64,000 nucleotides of DNA from Marivibrio halodurans. Its GTDB lineage: Bacteria; Pseudomonadota; Alphaproteobacteria; UBA8366; Aestuariispiraceae. The position numbers and the translations under genes were made by a program. Positions within the stretch are counted from its first letter, which is position 1; each line of letters begins with the position of its first letter. The notes under the pieces are model-generated. The model saw nothing but the letters and a program-made list of their open reading frames with translations. It had not been told where the DNA came from and ran no database searches. Below, piece after piece: positions 35,828 to 46,507 of this stretch. The stretch lies in contig NZ_JAGMWN010000001.1 in the NCBI RefSeq assembly GCF_017963645.1, positions 558,001 to 622,000 of the forward strand, written 5' to 3'.

Positions 35828-37342
35828 CTATTCGCCGCGCGGGAAGCGCTTATCCTCCTCCACCACGTTCAAATCCATGTGGTTGCGCATGAATTGCTGC
35901 GAGGCATCGCGCGCCGGTTGATGGTCCCAGGGGGTGTAGCGGCCCTGGCGCAAGGCGTCATAGACCACCCAGCGCCGCGCCTGGCTGGCCCGGACATCGG
36001 CGTCGAACCGCTCCAGATCCCAGCGCCGGTCGGCCTCGGCCCGGAATTCGGCCAGGACATCGGCCGCCGCCGGGTCCGCCGCGCGGTTCCGCATCTCGTG
36101 CGGATCGCTGGAGAGGTCGAAGAGCTGTTCCGGATCGAGCGGACAGCGGTTATATTTCCACGTCCCCCGGCGCAGCGAGACCAGCGGCGCATAGGATGCC
36201 TCGGCCGCGTATTCCATCGGCACGAAACGATCCGCCAGCGCGGTATCGTCCGCGATCGCGGGCAACAGGCTATCGCCCTGCACCCAGGGCCGCACGCTCT
36301 CCATATCCAGCCCCGCGATATCGCAAAGCGTCGGCGCGATATCGATCAACGAGGCCGGGGTCGAGACCCGGCCCGGCGCGATCCCCTCGCCCGCGATCAT
36401 CAACGGCACGCGGGACGAGCCCTCGAAGAAGGACATCTTGAACCACAAGCCCTTCTCGCCGAGCATATCGCCGTGATCGCCGGTGAAGACGATCACCGCC
36501 TCCTGACGCGTGCGCTCCAGCGTATCGAGAAGATCGCCCACCTGCTCGTCCAGATAGCTGAGATTGGCGAAATAGGCCCGGCGCGAGCGCGCGATATCGT
36601 CATCCGTGATATCGAAGTTACGCCAATCATTGGCATCGAAGATACGCTTCGAATGCGGATCGTGGTCGTCATAGGGGATCGAGGCGACCTCGGGCATCAG
36701 ATGCTCGCACCCCTCATAAAGGTCCCAATAGCGTCGCCGCGCGACATAGGGGTCGTGCGGATGGGTGAAGCTGACGGTCAGACACCAGGGGCGGCCGTCC
36801 TTGCCGCGCGCGAGGTCATAGAGCTTGCGCCGCGCCTGATAGGCGACGTCGTCGTCGAATTCCATCTGGTTGGATGTCTCGGCCACGCCGGAGCCGGTGA
36901 CGGAACCCATATTGTGATACCACCAGTCGATCCGCTCCCCCGGCTTGCGGTAATCGGGGGTCCAGCCGAAATCGGCCGGATAGATATCGGTGGTCAACCG
37001 TTCCTCGAAACCGTGAAGCTGATCCGGCCCGCAGAAATGCATCTTGCCGGACAGCGCCGTCTGATAGCCCGCTCGGCGCAGATGATGCGCGAAGGTCGGC
37101 ATGTCGGCCGGGAACAGGGCGGCGTTGTCGTAGATCCCCGTGCTGGACGGCAGCCGCCCGGTCATGAAGCCACCGCGCGCGGGCGTGCAGAGGGGCGAGG
37201 CGGTATAGCACGCATCGAACCGCGCCGAACGCTCCGCCAGGCGACGCAGGTTCGGCATATGCAGCCAGGCTTCCGGCCCGTCCGGAAACAGCGTGCCGGT
37301 CGCTTGGTCGAACATCAGGATCAGCAGGTTCGGTTGGGTCAT
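35828..37342 (-). CDS. betC: Choline-sulfatase
   Basis: The 504-residue sulfatase hydrolyses choline-O-sulfate to choline, feeding glycine betaine synthesis or growth. The formylglycine site is LCTPARGGFMTGRLPS (C-x-P-x-R). The segments ALSGKMHFCGPDQLHGFEER, TTDIYPADFGWTPDYRKPGE and DWWYHNMGSVTGSGVAE are close to BetC proteins. VIVFTGDHGDMLGEKGLWFK supplies metal ligands, and the C-terminal region is the choline-sulfatase extension. It stands alone here: no betA, betB or choline transporter is adjacent. It converges on the iron locus, with its stop 6 bases from the DUF3325 stop. Confidence 0.93.
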   Translation of the reverse strand: MTQPNLLILMFDQATGTLFPDGPEAWLHMPNLRRLAERSARFDACYTASPLCTPARGGFMTGRLPSSTGIYDNAALFPADMPTFAHHLRRAGYQTALSGKMHFCGPDQLHGFEERLTTDIYPADFGWTPDYRKPGERIDWWYHNMGSVTGSGVAETSNQMEFDDDVAYQARRKLYDLARGKDGRPWCLTVSFTHPHDPYVARRRYWDLYEGCEHLMPEVASIPYDDHDPHSKRIFDANDWRNFDITDDDIARSRRAYFANLSYLDEQVGDLLDTLERTRQEAVIVFTGDHGDMLGEKGLWFKMSFFEGSSRVPLMIAGEGIAPGRVSTPASLIDIAPTLCDIAGLDMESVRPWVQGDSLLPAIADDTALADRFVPMEYAAEASYAPLVSLRRGTWKYNRCPLDPEQLFDLSSDPHEMRNRAADPAAADVLAEFRAEADRRWDLERFDADVRASQARRWVVYDALRQGRYTPWDHQPARDASQQFMRNHMDLNVVEEDKRFPRGE

Positions 37343-37544
37343 GATCGCCTCGTCGAACGGAAGGATGGAAAGGCCCTCTCAGGGCCGTGCCTCACAAGAC
37401 GGCATCGCGTCCGTTCGGGCAAACGACGAATTCCGGGCCAATCTCTAAGTTGAGCTAATACTCTAAAAGGCCGCGCGGCGGCACTGGCCAGGGCCGCGAA
37501 TCTTCGGCATGGTCCGGCTCTTCCGACGAGGAGACGCCCCCTCC

Positions 37545-38975
<1,431 letters not shown>

Positions 38976-39049
38976 CCCGCCTCCCGGTTTCGCGGAGACC
39001 ATGACAGGCGCCGCCCGGCCCGACGGGCGGCATTGAAAAACGGAACGAG

Positions 39050-39763
39050 ATGCTCGAAGGGCTTCCCATCACCATCGTCGATTTGGTGGCCGTCGGCGGC
39101 GTTTTACTCTTCGCCGTGCTGGCCAGCTTCTGGGGGTTCATGGGGCTGGTCACGGGAATCGGCGCCTGGGTCGGCGCCGGCGCGGCCGCGATCCTCTATT
39201 ATCCGGAAGCGCAGGAAATCGCCCGGCGCTATATCGAGACTGACCTATTCGCCGATCTGGCCGCGGGCATCGGGCTCTTCGCGGGCAGTCTGATCCTGCT
39301 CCTGGTCGTCAGCGCGATACTTTCCCATATGGTGAAGGAAAGCGCGCTCGGATCGATCAACCGGGCGCTCGGCTTCGTGACGGGGCTCGCGCTCGGCTAT
39401 GTCATCCTGTGCGTCTTCCTGATCGGCGGCATCATGATCTTCAAGGAGGAGCGCCTGCCGCCGTCGGTGACCGAGGCGCGGCTCTACCCGGTGGTGCGCG
39501 CGGGCGGCAACGCGCTGCTCGACAATGTGCCGGAGTCGCTGAAGACCGACAGCATGCGCACCCTGCAGGAAACCCAGCGCCAGATGGACGACGTGCAGCG
39601 CGCGAAGGACCTCTATGATACGCTCAACAACCCCGTCCCCCGCGACGAGGGCACGAAGGACGGCGCCGGCGGCGATGCCGGAGAGGGCGGCGGCGATGGC
39701 AAGGGCTATGCGCCGGAGACGAACCAGGAACTCGAAAGCCTGATCAACGACTCGGACCGGTGA
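39050..39763 (+). CDS. cvpA: CvpA family membrane protein
   Basis: The 237-residue protein has about four membrane helices (TIVDLVAVGGVLLFAVLASF, LVTGIGAWVGAGAAAILYYP, LFAGSLILLLVVSAILSHM, ALGFVTGLALGYVILCVFLI) and a polar C-terminal tail. CvpA is linked to colicin V production and envelope homeostasis in enterobacteria. As in many proteobacteria it precedes purF. The tail carries a Gly/Asp-rich segment (GGDAGEGGGDGKGY). Confidence 0.9.
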   Translation: MLEGLPITIVDLVAVGGVLLFAVLASFWGFMGLVTGIGAWVGAGAAAILYYPEAQEIARRYIETDLFADLAAGIGLFAGSLILLLVVSAILSHMVKESALGSINRALGFVTGLALGYVILCVFLIGGIMIFKEERLPPSVTEARLYPVVRAGGNALLDNVPESLKTDSMRTLQETQRQMDDVQRAKDLYDTLNNPVPRDEGTKDGAGGDAGEGGGDGKGYAPETNQELESLINDSDR

Positions 39764-39812
39764 GACCGCGCGGCAGTCCGGCCGCCGGCCTTTTCCGATC
39801 GAACCCAGGACG

Positions 39813-41294
39813 ATGATGGCGATGGCAAGAGCCTATGCATTGACCACGAACCCGTTCGACGACGACAAACTGCGCGAGGAATGCGCGGTCTTCGGTATCC
39901 ACGGTACCGAGGACGCGGCCGCCCACGCCGCATTGGGGCTGCACGCGTTGCAGCACCGCGGCCAGGAGGCGAGCGGCATCGTCACCTATGACGGGGCGGA
40001 GTTCCGCGCGCACCGGGCGCTCGGCCAGGTCGGCGACGTCTTCGGCGAGCAACAGGTGATGGACCGGCTGAAGGGCAGCGCCGCCATCGGCCATAATCGT
40101 TATTCCACCACCGGCGACCCGATGGTGCGCAACACCCAGCCGCTTTTCGCCGATTTCGAATTCGGCGGCTTCGCGGTGGCGCATAACGGCAACCTGACCA
40201 ACGCGGTCCAGCTTCGCCGCGAACTGGTCCATGGCGGGTCGATCTTCCAGTCCACCACCGATACCGAGGTCATCGTCCATCTTCTGGCCCAGGCGAAGGG
40301 CGGCGTCACCGACCGGCTGACCGAGGCCTTGCGGCGTGTCGAGGGGGCCTATTCCCTGGTCTGCCTGACGCGCAAGAAGCTGATCGGCGTGCGCGACCCG
40401 CTCGGCGTGCGGCCGTTGGTGCTGGGTAAGCTGGGGGATGCGCATATCCTCGCCTCCGAGACATGCGCGCTGGACATCATCGGCGCGGAGAAGGTGCGCG
40501 ACGTCAAGGCGGGCGAGATGATCGTCATCGACGACAACGGCATCACCAGCACCTTCCCCTTCCCGCCCATGAAGACGCGCTTCTGCGTCTTCGAATATGT
40601 CTATTTCTCCCGCCCCGACAGCATCGTAGAGGGGCACAGCGTCTATGCCGCGCGCACCGCGATCGGGCGCGAACTGGCGGCGGAGCATCCGATCGAGGCC
40701 GACGTGATCGTGCCGATCCCGGATTCGGGCGTGCCCAGCGCCATCGGCTATGCGGAGGCCTCCGGCATCCCCTTCCAATACGGCATCATCCGCAACCACT
40801 ATGTCGGGCGAACCTTCATCGAGCCGACGGACGAGATTCGCAATCTCGGCGTCAAGCTGAAGCACAACGCCAACCGCGAGGTGATCGAGGGCAAGCGCAT
40901 CGTGCTGATCGACGATTCCATCGTGCGCGGCACGACCAGCCGCAAGATCGTCGAGATGATGCGCCATGCCGGCGCGACGGAGGTGCATATGTGCATCGCC
41001 AGCCCGCCGACGACGCATAGCTGCTTCTATGGCGTCGACACGCCGGAGCGGGACAAGCTCCTGGCCGCGCGCAACACGCTGGAGGAGATGCGCGCGCTGA
41101 TCGGCTGCGACAGCCTCGCCTTCATTTCGATGGACGGACTCTATCGCGCGGTCGGCCTGCCCGGCCGCGACCCGGACTCGCCGCAATATTGCGACGCCTG
41201 CTTCTCCGGCGATTATCCGATCCGGCTCACCGATCAGGAACAGCAGGGCGGCAAGACCTCGCAGCTCAGCCTCCTGCGCGAACAAGCGAGATAA
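39813..41294 (+). CDS. purF: Amidophosphoribosyltransferase
   Basis: The 493-residue enzyme makes phosphoribosylamine from PRPP and glutamine, the first step of purine synthesis. A propeptide-like N terminus leads to the nucleophile Cys in REECAVFGIHG. Glutaminase marks include HRGQEASGI and GHNRYSTTGD. The PRPP-binding loop is RIVLIDDSIVRGTTS, followed by HMCIASPPTTHSCFYG. Three ATGs cluster at 39813-39824; the first is used. The downstream SDR gene begins 5 bases after the stop. Confidence 0.97.
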   Translation: MMAMARAYALTTNPFDDDKLREECAVFGIHGTEDAAAHAALGLHALQHRGQEASGIVTYDGAEFRAHRALGQVGDVFGEQQVMDRLKGSAAIGHNRYSTTGDPMVRNTQPLFADFEFGGFAVAHNGNLTNAVQLRRELVHGGSIFQSTTDTEVIVHLLAQAKGGVTDRLTEALRRVEGAYSLVCLTRKKLIGVRDPLGVRPLVLGKLGDAHILASETCALDIIGAEKVRDVKAGEMIVIDDNGITSTFPFPPMKTRFCVFEYVYFSRPDSIVEGHSVYAARTAIGRELAAEHPIEADVIVPIPDSGVPSAIGYAEASGIPFQYGIIRNHYVGRTFIEPTDEIRNLGVKLKHNANREVIEGKRIVLIDDSIVRGTTSRKIVEMMRHAGATEVHMCIASPPTTHSCFYGVDTPERDKLLAARNTLEEMRALIGCDSLAFISMDGLYRAVGLPGRDPDSPQYCDACFSGDYPIRLTDQEQQGGKTSQLSLLREQAR

Positions 41295-41298
41295 CATC

Positions 41299-42015
41299 AT
41301 GACAGGACGGTTGGCGGGGCGGGTCGCGCTGGTCACGGGCGCGAGCCGGGGGATCGGACGCGCGGTCGCCGAGCGTTACGCGGCCGAGGGCGCGCATGTC
41401 ATCGCGCTGGCCCGCACCACGGGCGCGCTGGAGGAATTGGACGACACGGTCAAGGCCGCCGGCCATGGCGAGGGCGTGACCCTGGTGCCGGTCGATCTGA
41501 GCGAACTTGACAAGATCGACATGATCGCGGCCTCGATCCATCAGCGGTTCGGCCATATCGACGTGCTGGCGAGCATCGCCGGGCAGTTAGGGCAGTTGAG
41601 CCCGGTCGCCCATATCGCGCCCAAGACCTGGACGCAGACGATGACCCTCGACCTGACGGTCAATTTCCATCTGATCCGGGCCTTCGATCCGCTGCTGCGG
41701 CGGAGCGTGTCGGGCCGTGCCCTCTTCACCACCTGCGCGCGCGGGCGCGCGCCCAAGGCCTATTGGGCCGTCCACGCGGCGGCCAAGGCGGGTCTGCAGG
41801 CATTGGTCGAAAGCTATGCCGACGAATTGGGCAAGACCGAGGTCAAGGCGACCCTGATCGATCCCGGCCCCGCCGCGACCCGCCTGCGCCGCCAGGCCTT
41901 CCCCGGGGAGGCGGTGGACGCCCACCCCCCGCCCGAGGACCCGGCGATCACCGACCTCTATGTCCGCGCGGCGGAACCGGGCTGGTCGGAGAACGGCACG
42001 CTGCTGACGCGATAG
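41299..42015 (+). CDS. Short-chain dehydrogenase-family protein with altered catalytic residues
   Basis: The 238-residue Rossmann protein starts GRVALVTGASRGIGRAVAER, a canonical TGxxxGxG cofactor loop. The usual NNAG motif reads ASIAG, the catalytic Ser region reads LFTTCARGRAP, and the YxxxK motif reads YWAVHAAAKAGLQAL. Aligned on the WGxYAxSK pattern of relatives, Tyr is His. Lys is kept. It may bind NAD(P) yet have altered or no oxidoreductase activity. It follows purF by 4 bases, an arrangement seen in related alphaproteobacteria, and is surely cotranscribed. Its substrate is unknown. Confidence 0.85.
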   Translation: MTGRLAGRVALVTGASRGIGRAVAERYAAEGAHVIALARTTGALEELDDTVKAAGHGEGVTLVPVDLSELDKIDMIAASIHQRFGHIDVLASIAGQLGQLSPVAHIAPKTWTQTMTLDLTVNFHLIRAFDPLLRRSVSGRALFTTCARGRAPKAYWAVHAAAKAGLQALVESYADELGKTEVKATLIDPGPAATRLRRQAFPGEAVDAHPPPEDPAITDLYVRAAEPGWSENGTLLTR

Positions 42016-42115
42016 CGCCGACGCGACCCTCCCTCTTTGCCGCGCACGTCCCCATCTGCTATGGGAGCGTCGCCTGTCCCGTACGTCGCCGACATCAAGC
42101 AGCGGATTCCGATTC

Positions 42116-43822
42116 ATGAAGATCCTGATCACCAGCGCGCTTCCCTATATCAACGGAATCAAGCATCTGGGCAATCTGGTCGGCAGCATCCTGCCCTCGG
42201 ACGTCTATGCCCGCTTCAAGCGCCAGACCGGCGACGAGGTGCTGTTCATCTGCGCCACGGACGAGCACGGCACGCCGGCCGAGCTGGCCGCGCTGGAGGC
42301 GGGTCAGGACGTCGCCGATTTCTGCCGTGAGCAGTACGAGGTCCAGAAGGACATCTATGAGCGCTTCCACATCCGCTTCGACCATTTCGGCCGCAGTTCC
42401 TCGCCCGACAATCACGAACTGACCCAGCATTTCGCGCGCAAGCTCGACGAGAACGGCTTCCTGGAGGAGCGGGAGATCAATCAGGTCTATTCGCTCGACG
42501 ACGGTCGCTATCTGCCCGACCGCTATGTCGAGGGGGAATGCCCCAATTGCGGCTATGAGCGCGCGCGTGGCGACCAGTGCGAGAACTGCACGAAGCTGCT
42601 GGACCCGACGGACCTGATCAATCCGCGCTCCGCCGTCTCGGGCGGCACCAATATCGAGGTGCGCGCGACCAAGCATCTGTTCCTGCGCCAATCCGCCTTG
42701 ATCGACGAGGTGGAGACGTGGATCGACAGTCACCCGGACTGGCCGCATCTCGTCACCTCGATCGCCAAGAAATGGATCAAGGAGGGCGTGCGCGACCGCT
42801 GCATCACCCGCGACCTTTCCTGGGGCGTGCCGGTGCACAAGGCGGGCTTCGAGGGCAAGGTCTTCTATGTCTGGTTCGACGCGCCGATCGCCTATATCGC
42901 GACCACCAAGACATGGGGCGAGCTCGACCCCCGGAACCGCGACTGGAAGGCCTGGTGGACCGAGGGCGCGCACGTCAAATACGTCCAGTTCATGGCCAAG
43001 GACAACATCCCCTTCCACACCATCAGCTTCCCCGCCACCGAGATCGGCAGCCGGGAGCCATGGAAGAAGGTCGATCAGTTGAAGGGCTTCAACTGGCTGA
43101 CCTATTACGGTGGCAAGTTCTCGACCAGCAGCAAGCGCGGCATCTTCACCGATCAGGCGCTGGCGGAGGAACCGGCGGATTACTGGCGCTATTGGCTGAT
43201 GGCGAACGCGCCGGAGTCCGGCGACAGCGTCTTCACCATCGATCGCTTCGCGGAACAGTGCAACAAGGACCTGGCGCACACGCTCGGCAATTTCGTCAAT
43301 CGCGGCATGAAGTTCTGCGAGAAGCAGTTCGGCGCGGCCGTGCCGGAAGGCGGCGACTGGACCGAGGAGGAACGCGCCATGGCGACGGAGTTGGAAGGCC
43401 TCGTCGCCGACTATCGCGGCCACATGGAGGCGATCGACTTCCGCAAGGCGATGGCGAGCCTGCGGGCCATCTGGTCGCTCGGCAATAATTATCTGGCGAG
43501 CGCGGCGCCCTGGACCGCCATCAAGCAGGATCGCGAGCGCGCGGCCTGCATCATCCGCACGGGCCTGAACCTGACGCGGCTCTTCGCGACGCTCGCCTGG
43601 CCGGTGATCCCGGAAAGCGCGGAGAAGATCCTCGCAGCCTTCGACATGGCCCCGGCGGAGGGCGGCACCCCGCCCTGGCCCGGCACGGATATCGAGGCGG
43701 AGTTGACCGCCCTCGCCCCCGGGCGTCCCTTCACGACGATCCCGCCGCTCTTCAAGGTGATCGACTGGGATCGGGTGACCGAACTGACCCAGCGCTACGG
43801 CGGCGCGCCGGAGGAAGTCTGA
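42116..43822 (+). CDS. metG: Methionyl-tRNA synthetase
   Basis: The 568-residue class I synthetase has the N-terminal ITSALPYINGIKHLGNLVG (HIGH-type motif HLGN), CATDEHGTPAELAALEAGQD, a zinc knuckle (GECPNCGYERARGDQCENC), and the KMSKS-equivalent KFSTSSKRGIFTD. It lacks the C-terminal tRNA-binding (EMAP-like) domain of longer MetRS forms. The C terminus carries an extension that includes TTIPPLFKVIDWDRV. The stop abuts palindromic element B. The gene converges on the epimerase gene. Confidence 0.96.
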   Translation: MKILITSALPYINGIKHLGNLVGSILPSDVYARFKRQTGDEVLFICATDEHGTPAELAALEAGQDVADFCREQYEVQKDIYERFHIRFDHFGRSSSPDNHELTQHFARKLDENGFLEEREINQVYSLDDGRYLPDRYVEGECPNCGYERARGDQCENCTKLLDPTDLINPRSAVSGGTNIEVRATKHLFLRQSALIDEVETWIDSHPDWPHLVTSIAKKWIKEGVRDRCITRDLSWGVPVHKAGFEGKVFYVWFDAPIAYIATTKTWGELDPRNRDWKAWWTEGAHVKYVQFMAKDNIPFHTISFPATEIGSREPWKKVDQLKGFNWLTYYGGKFSTSSKRGIFTDQALAEEPADYWRYWLMANAPESGDSVFTIDRFAEQCNKDLAHTLGNFVNRGMKFCEKQFGAAVPEGGDWTEEERAMATELEGLVADYRGHMEAIDFRKAMASLRAIWSLGNNYLASAAPWTAIKQDRERAACIIRTGLNLTRLFATLAWPVIPESAEKILAAFDMAPAEGGTPPWPGTDIEAELTALAPGRPFTTIPPLFKVIDWDRVTELTQRYGGAPEEV

Positions 43823-44084
43823 TACCAAATCTTGTTGATCACGACCCATGCGGATCGCGTTCGGCTTTGGTCGGGTAGGAAGGGTGGCGCGGGCGATGCA
43901 GGGCATCGTCAAGCCGCGCTGACGCCCTCCGACGGAAGCCGAACGCGACCCGAAGGGCGCCCCTCCCGGGCCCTCGGACGGCGCCGCCCGCGCCTCGCGA
44001 TGCCCCGCATCGCCACGGCACGCGCTCCTGGCCGAGAACCCGGGAGGGACGTCCCCATGGGTCGTGATCAACAAGATTTGGTAT
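43822..44084. repeat. Nested palindromic element B between convergent genes
   Basis: A perfect 29 bp outer inverted repeat (43822-43850 and 44056-44084; begins ATACCAAATCTTGTTGAT) encloses an inner 17 bp inverted repeat with one mismatch (GGCGATGCAGGGCATCG at 43892-43908; CGATGCCCCGCATCGCC at 43998-44014). The inner core and its extension (CATCGTCAAGC then GCGCT) match element A, whereas the outer arms do not. It begins at the last base of the metG stop codon and ends 17 bases before the epimerase stop. No coding capacity is apparent. Confidence 0.85.
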
Positions 44085-44101
44085 GAGGTACCGACGGTGC
44101 C

Positions 44102-45199
44102 TCAGTTCCGCTCCAACTGCCGCTTCGCGCGCTCCCAGGCGTCGACATACCATTCGCAATAGCGGCGGTAGCCGGTCTCCAGCGGCCAATCGGGCTTGAA
44201 GCCCAGTTCGCGGCTCGCCCGCTCGATCGAGAGGGTGCCGCGGATCGGCTTGTCCATCGCGCGCGGCCGCTCCTCCAGGATGGCGCCGGGCACGACATCC
44301 TTCACGATGGCGGCCAGTTCCGCGATGGTGCGCGCATTGCCGAAGGTGATGTTGTAGGTGGAGGACTTCTCCGGCGCGTCGTGCAGCGCCAGCGCGCGCA
44401 CCATGCCCTGCACCAGATCCTCGATATAGGTGAAGTCCAGGCGGCCGTCCCCGCCCCCTTCCAGCAGCAGCGGCTTGCCGGTCAGCGCGTTCTCGACGAA
44501 GGCCTGACTGACGCGGCGGCTGATGCAACGCTCGCCATAGAGGGCGGAGGGGCGGATCACCGTCGTGCCGACGCCATATTGCGTGCGGTAGGTACGCACC
44601 AGCCGCTCGCCCATGAACTTGGCGTTGGCATAGATGCCTTCCGGCCGGGGGAAGGTGGTTTCGTCCACCGTGTCCCCCTCGAAATCGCCATAGACGGTGG
44701 AGGAGGACAGGAACATCACCTGATTGATCGCGTCGATGCGCGGGCGCACCAGCTCCAGCGCGTTGCGCAGCGTGATCAGCTGCAGGTCGAAGGTCAGGCC
44801 CGGCTCCTTCTTCGCATCGACGGCGGATGCGATGGCGGCCAGATGGACGACCTTGGTCGGGCGCACATCCTCGAACACCCGGCCGAGGTCGGCGAGGTGA
44901 CGCGCGTCGCAATTGATCAGTCGCACCCCGGCCTCGCGCAGCAACTCGAAACGCGACAGCAGGAAATGCTGATAGGCTTGGCGCTGCACCAGATCGCGTT
45001 TCGATTCGAAGGAATTCTCGATCAGGCTGTTGACCATCAGGTTATCGGCGATCGCCACCTCCGCCCCCATGGCGGAAAGGCCGAGGGCCAGATTGTGCCC
45101 GATGAAACCCGCCCCGCCGATCAGCAGGATGCGTTGCCCCGAAAGCTTCGGTTTCAGGCTGTCATAGGGGATATCGGTCACGGGCGGGGTATCGGTCAT
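44102..45199 (-). CDS. NAD-dependent epimerase/dehydratase (extended SDR)
   Basis: The 365-residue protein has the NAD loop RILLIGGAGFIGHNLALGLS, VVHLAAIASAVDAK, the Ser region MFLSSSTVYGDFEGD and the YxxxK motif in GIYANAKFMGERL, all intact. It belongs to the nucleotide-sugar epimerase/dehydratase family; the exact sugar is unknown. The DegT-type aminotransferase gene lies just upstream on the same strand (31 bases), suggesting that the pair makes an amino-sugar or similar precursor for surface polysaccharide. Confidence 0.88.
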   Translation of the reverse strand: MTDTPPVTDIPYDSLKPKLSGQRILLIGGAGFIGHNLALGLSAMGAEVAIADNLMVNSLIENSFESKRDLVQRQAYQHFLLSRFELLREAGVRLINCDARHLADLGRVFEDVRPTKVVHLAAIASAVDAKKEPGLTFDLQLITLRNALELVRPRIDAINQVMFLSSSTVYGDFEGDTVDETTFPRPEGIYANAKFMGERLVRTYRTQYGVGTTVIRPSALYGERCISRRVSQAFVENALTGKPLLLEGGGDGRLDFTYIEDLVQGMVRALALHDAPEKSSTYNITFGNARTIAELAAIVKDVVPGAILEERPRAMDKPIRGTLSIERASRELGFKPDWPLETGYRRYCEWYVDAWERAKRQLERN

Positions 45200-45230
45200 G
45201 GCGCTTCGATCCTTCCGATCGGTCTGTCCG

Positions 45231-46388
45231 TCAGGCCTTCTGGCCCTCGCGATAGGCTTCGGCGAAGGCGTCGGCTATCCTGCCCGCCCCATCCTCGCCG
45301 AGATGCGGTCCCACGGGCAGCGAGATGGTCTGGTCCGCCAACCATTCCGCCACCGGGAACATGCCGGGACGATAGCCGTATTTCGCTGAATAATAGGTAA
45401 AGAGCGGCACCGGCCCCGGATAGTGGATGGAGCTTCCGATGCCCCGCGCCTTGAGGCCGTCGACCACACGGTCGCGAACGACAGAGCCGTCGCGCGGCAG
45501 CACCGCGTTCAGGCAATAATGGCTGGAGCGCGCGCCCCCATGTTCCAGCGGAAAGACGGTCAGCCCGTCGAGCGCGCTCAAGCCCGCGTGCAATTCCCGG
45601 GCATTGGCCGCGCGCGCGGCCTGGAACGCGTCCATCCGGTCGAGCTGGGTCAGGCCGACGGCGGCCTCCACCTCGCTCATCCGGTAGTTGAAGCCGAGCG
45701 CGTCGACATCGTAGATCCCGGGCCGCGCGCGTTCCCCCAGCATGCGGTTATAGCCGAAGGCCCGGCGCTTGCGCAGTTGGGCGGCCAACTCCCCGTCATT
45801 GGTCGTGACCATGCCCCCCTCGATCGAGGTCATGTGCTTCACCGGATAGAAGGAGAAACTGCCGGCGAGGCCGAGCGTCCCCGCCTTCGCCCCGTCATAA
45901 GTCGCGTCGAGGGCGAGCGCGCAATCCTCCAGCACGAAGGCGTCCTTCTCCGCCGCGATCGCGCGGATGCGCGCCATGTCGCAGGGCAGGCCCAGATAAT
46001 GCACCGGCATGATCGCGGCGAGCGGCCCCTCCACCGCCGCCAGCGCCTCCGGGTCCATGTTGCCGGTCGCCGGATCGACATCGACGAAGACCGGCGCCGC
46101 CCCCTGAAGCTCCACCGAATGGGCGGTCGCGACATGGGTCATGGCCGGGACGGCCACCCGGTCGCCCGACCCGATCCCCTTGACGAACAGGGTCAGGTGC
46201 AGCCCGGCGGTGCAACTCGACACCGCCACGGCCTCGGCCGCGCCCGCGCGCTCGGCGAATGCGGCCTCGAAGGCGGGCGTCACCTGCCCATGGACCAGGA
46301 TGCCGCTCTCCAGCACGTCCGCCACGCGGCCGAACGCGGCCCGGTCCAGCATCGGCCGGCCGAAGGGAATGGGATCACCGCTGCTCAT
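45231..46388 (-). CDS. DegT/DnrJ/EryC1/StrS-type PLP aminotransferase
   Basis: The 385-residue protein has VSSCTAGLHLTLFVKGIGSG (phosphate-binding region), VPAMTHVATAHSVELQGA, VFVDVDPATGNMDPEAL, LEDCALALDATYDG and the PLP lysine in FSFYPVKHMTSIEGGMV. These enzymes aminate keto-sugars attached to nucleotides. ATG 46388 fits the family start (SSGDPIPFGRPML); a frame running to 46616 enters the CRISPR array and is false. It is first in a two-gene unit with the epimerase. Confidence 0.9.
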   Translation of the reverse strand: MSSGDPIPFGRPMLDRAAFGRVADVLESGILVHGQVTPAFEAAFAERAGAAEAVAVSSCTAGLHLTLFVKGIGSGDRVAVPAMTHVATAHSVELQGAAPVFVDVDPATGNMDPEALAAVEGPLAAIMPVHYLGLPCDMARIRAIAAEKDAFVLEDCALALDATYDGAKAGTLGLAGSFSFYPVKHMTSIEGGMVTTNDGELAAQLRKRRAFGYNRMLGERARPGIYDVDALGFNYRMSEVEAAVGLTQLDRMDAFQAARAANARELHAGLSALDGLTVFPLEHGGARSSHYCLNAVLPRDGSVVRDRVVDGLKARGIGSSIHYPGPVPLFTYYSAKYGYRPGMFPVAEWLADQTISLPVGPHLGEDGAGRIADAFAEAYREGQKA

Positions 46389-46507
46389 GCTTCGCGCTCC
46401 GGACAAACGAATTTCCTCGACGCCCACAGCCGAGCCCGAGTCGCGCGAAACTTGCAAGGATCGTACCGAACAGGCGGGATTTAGCCCCCCCGCCCAACAC
46501 TCCCGAG

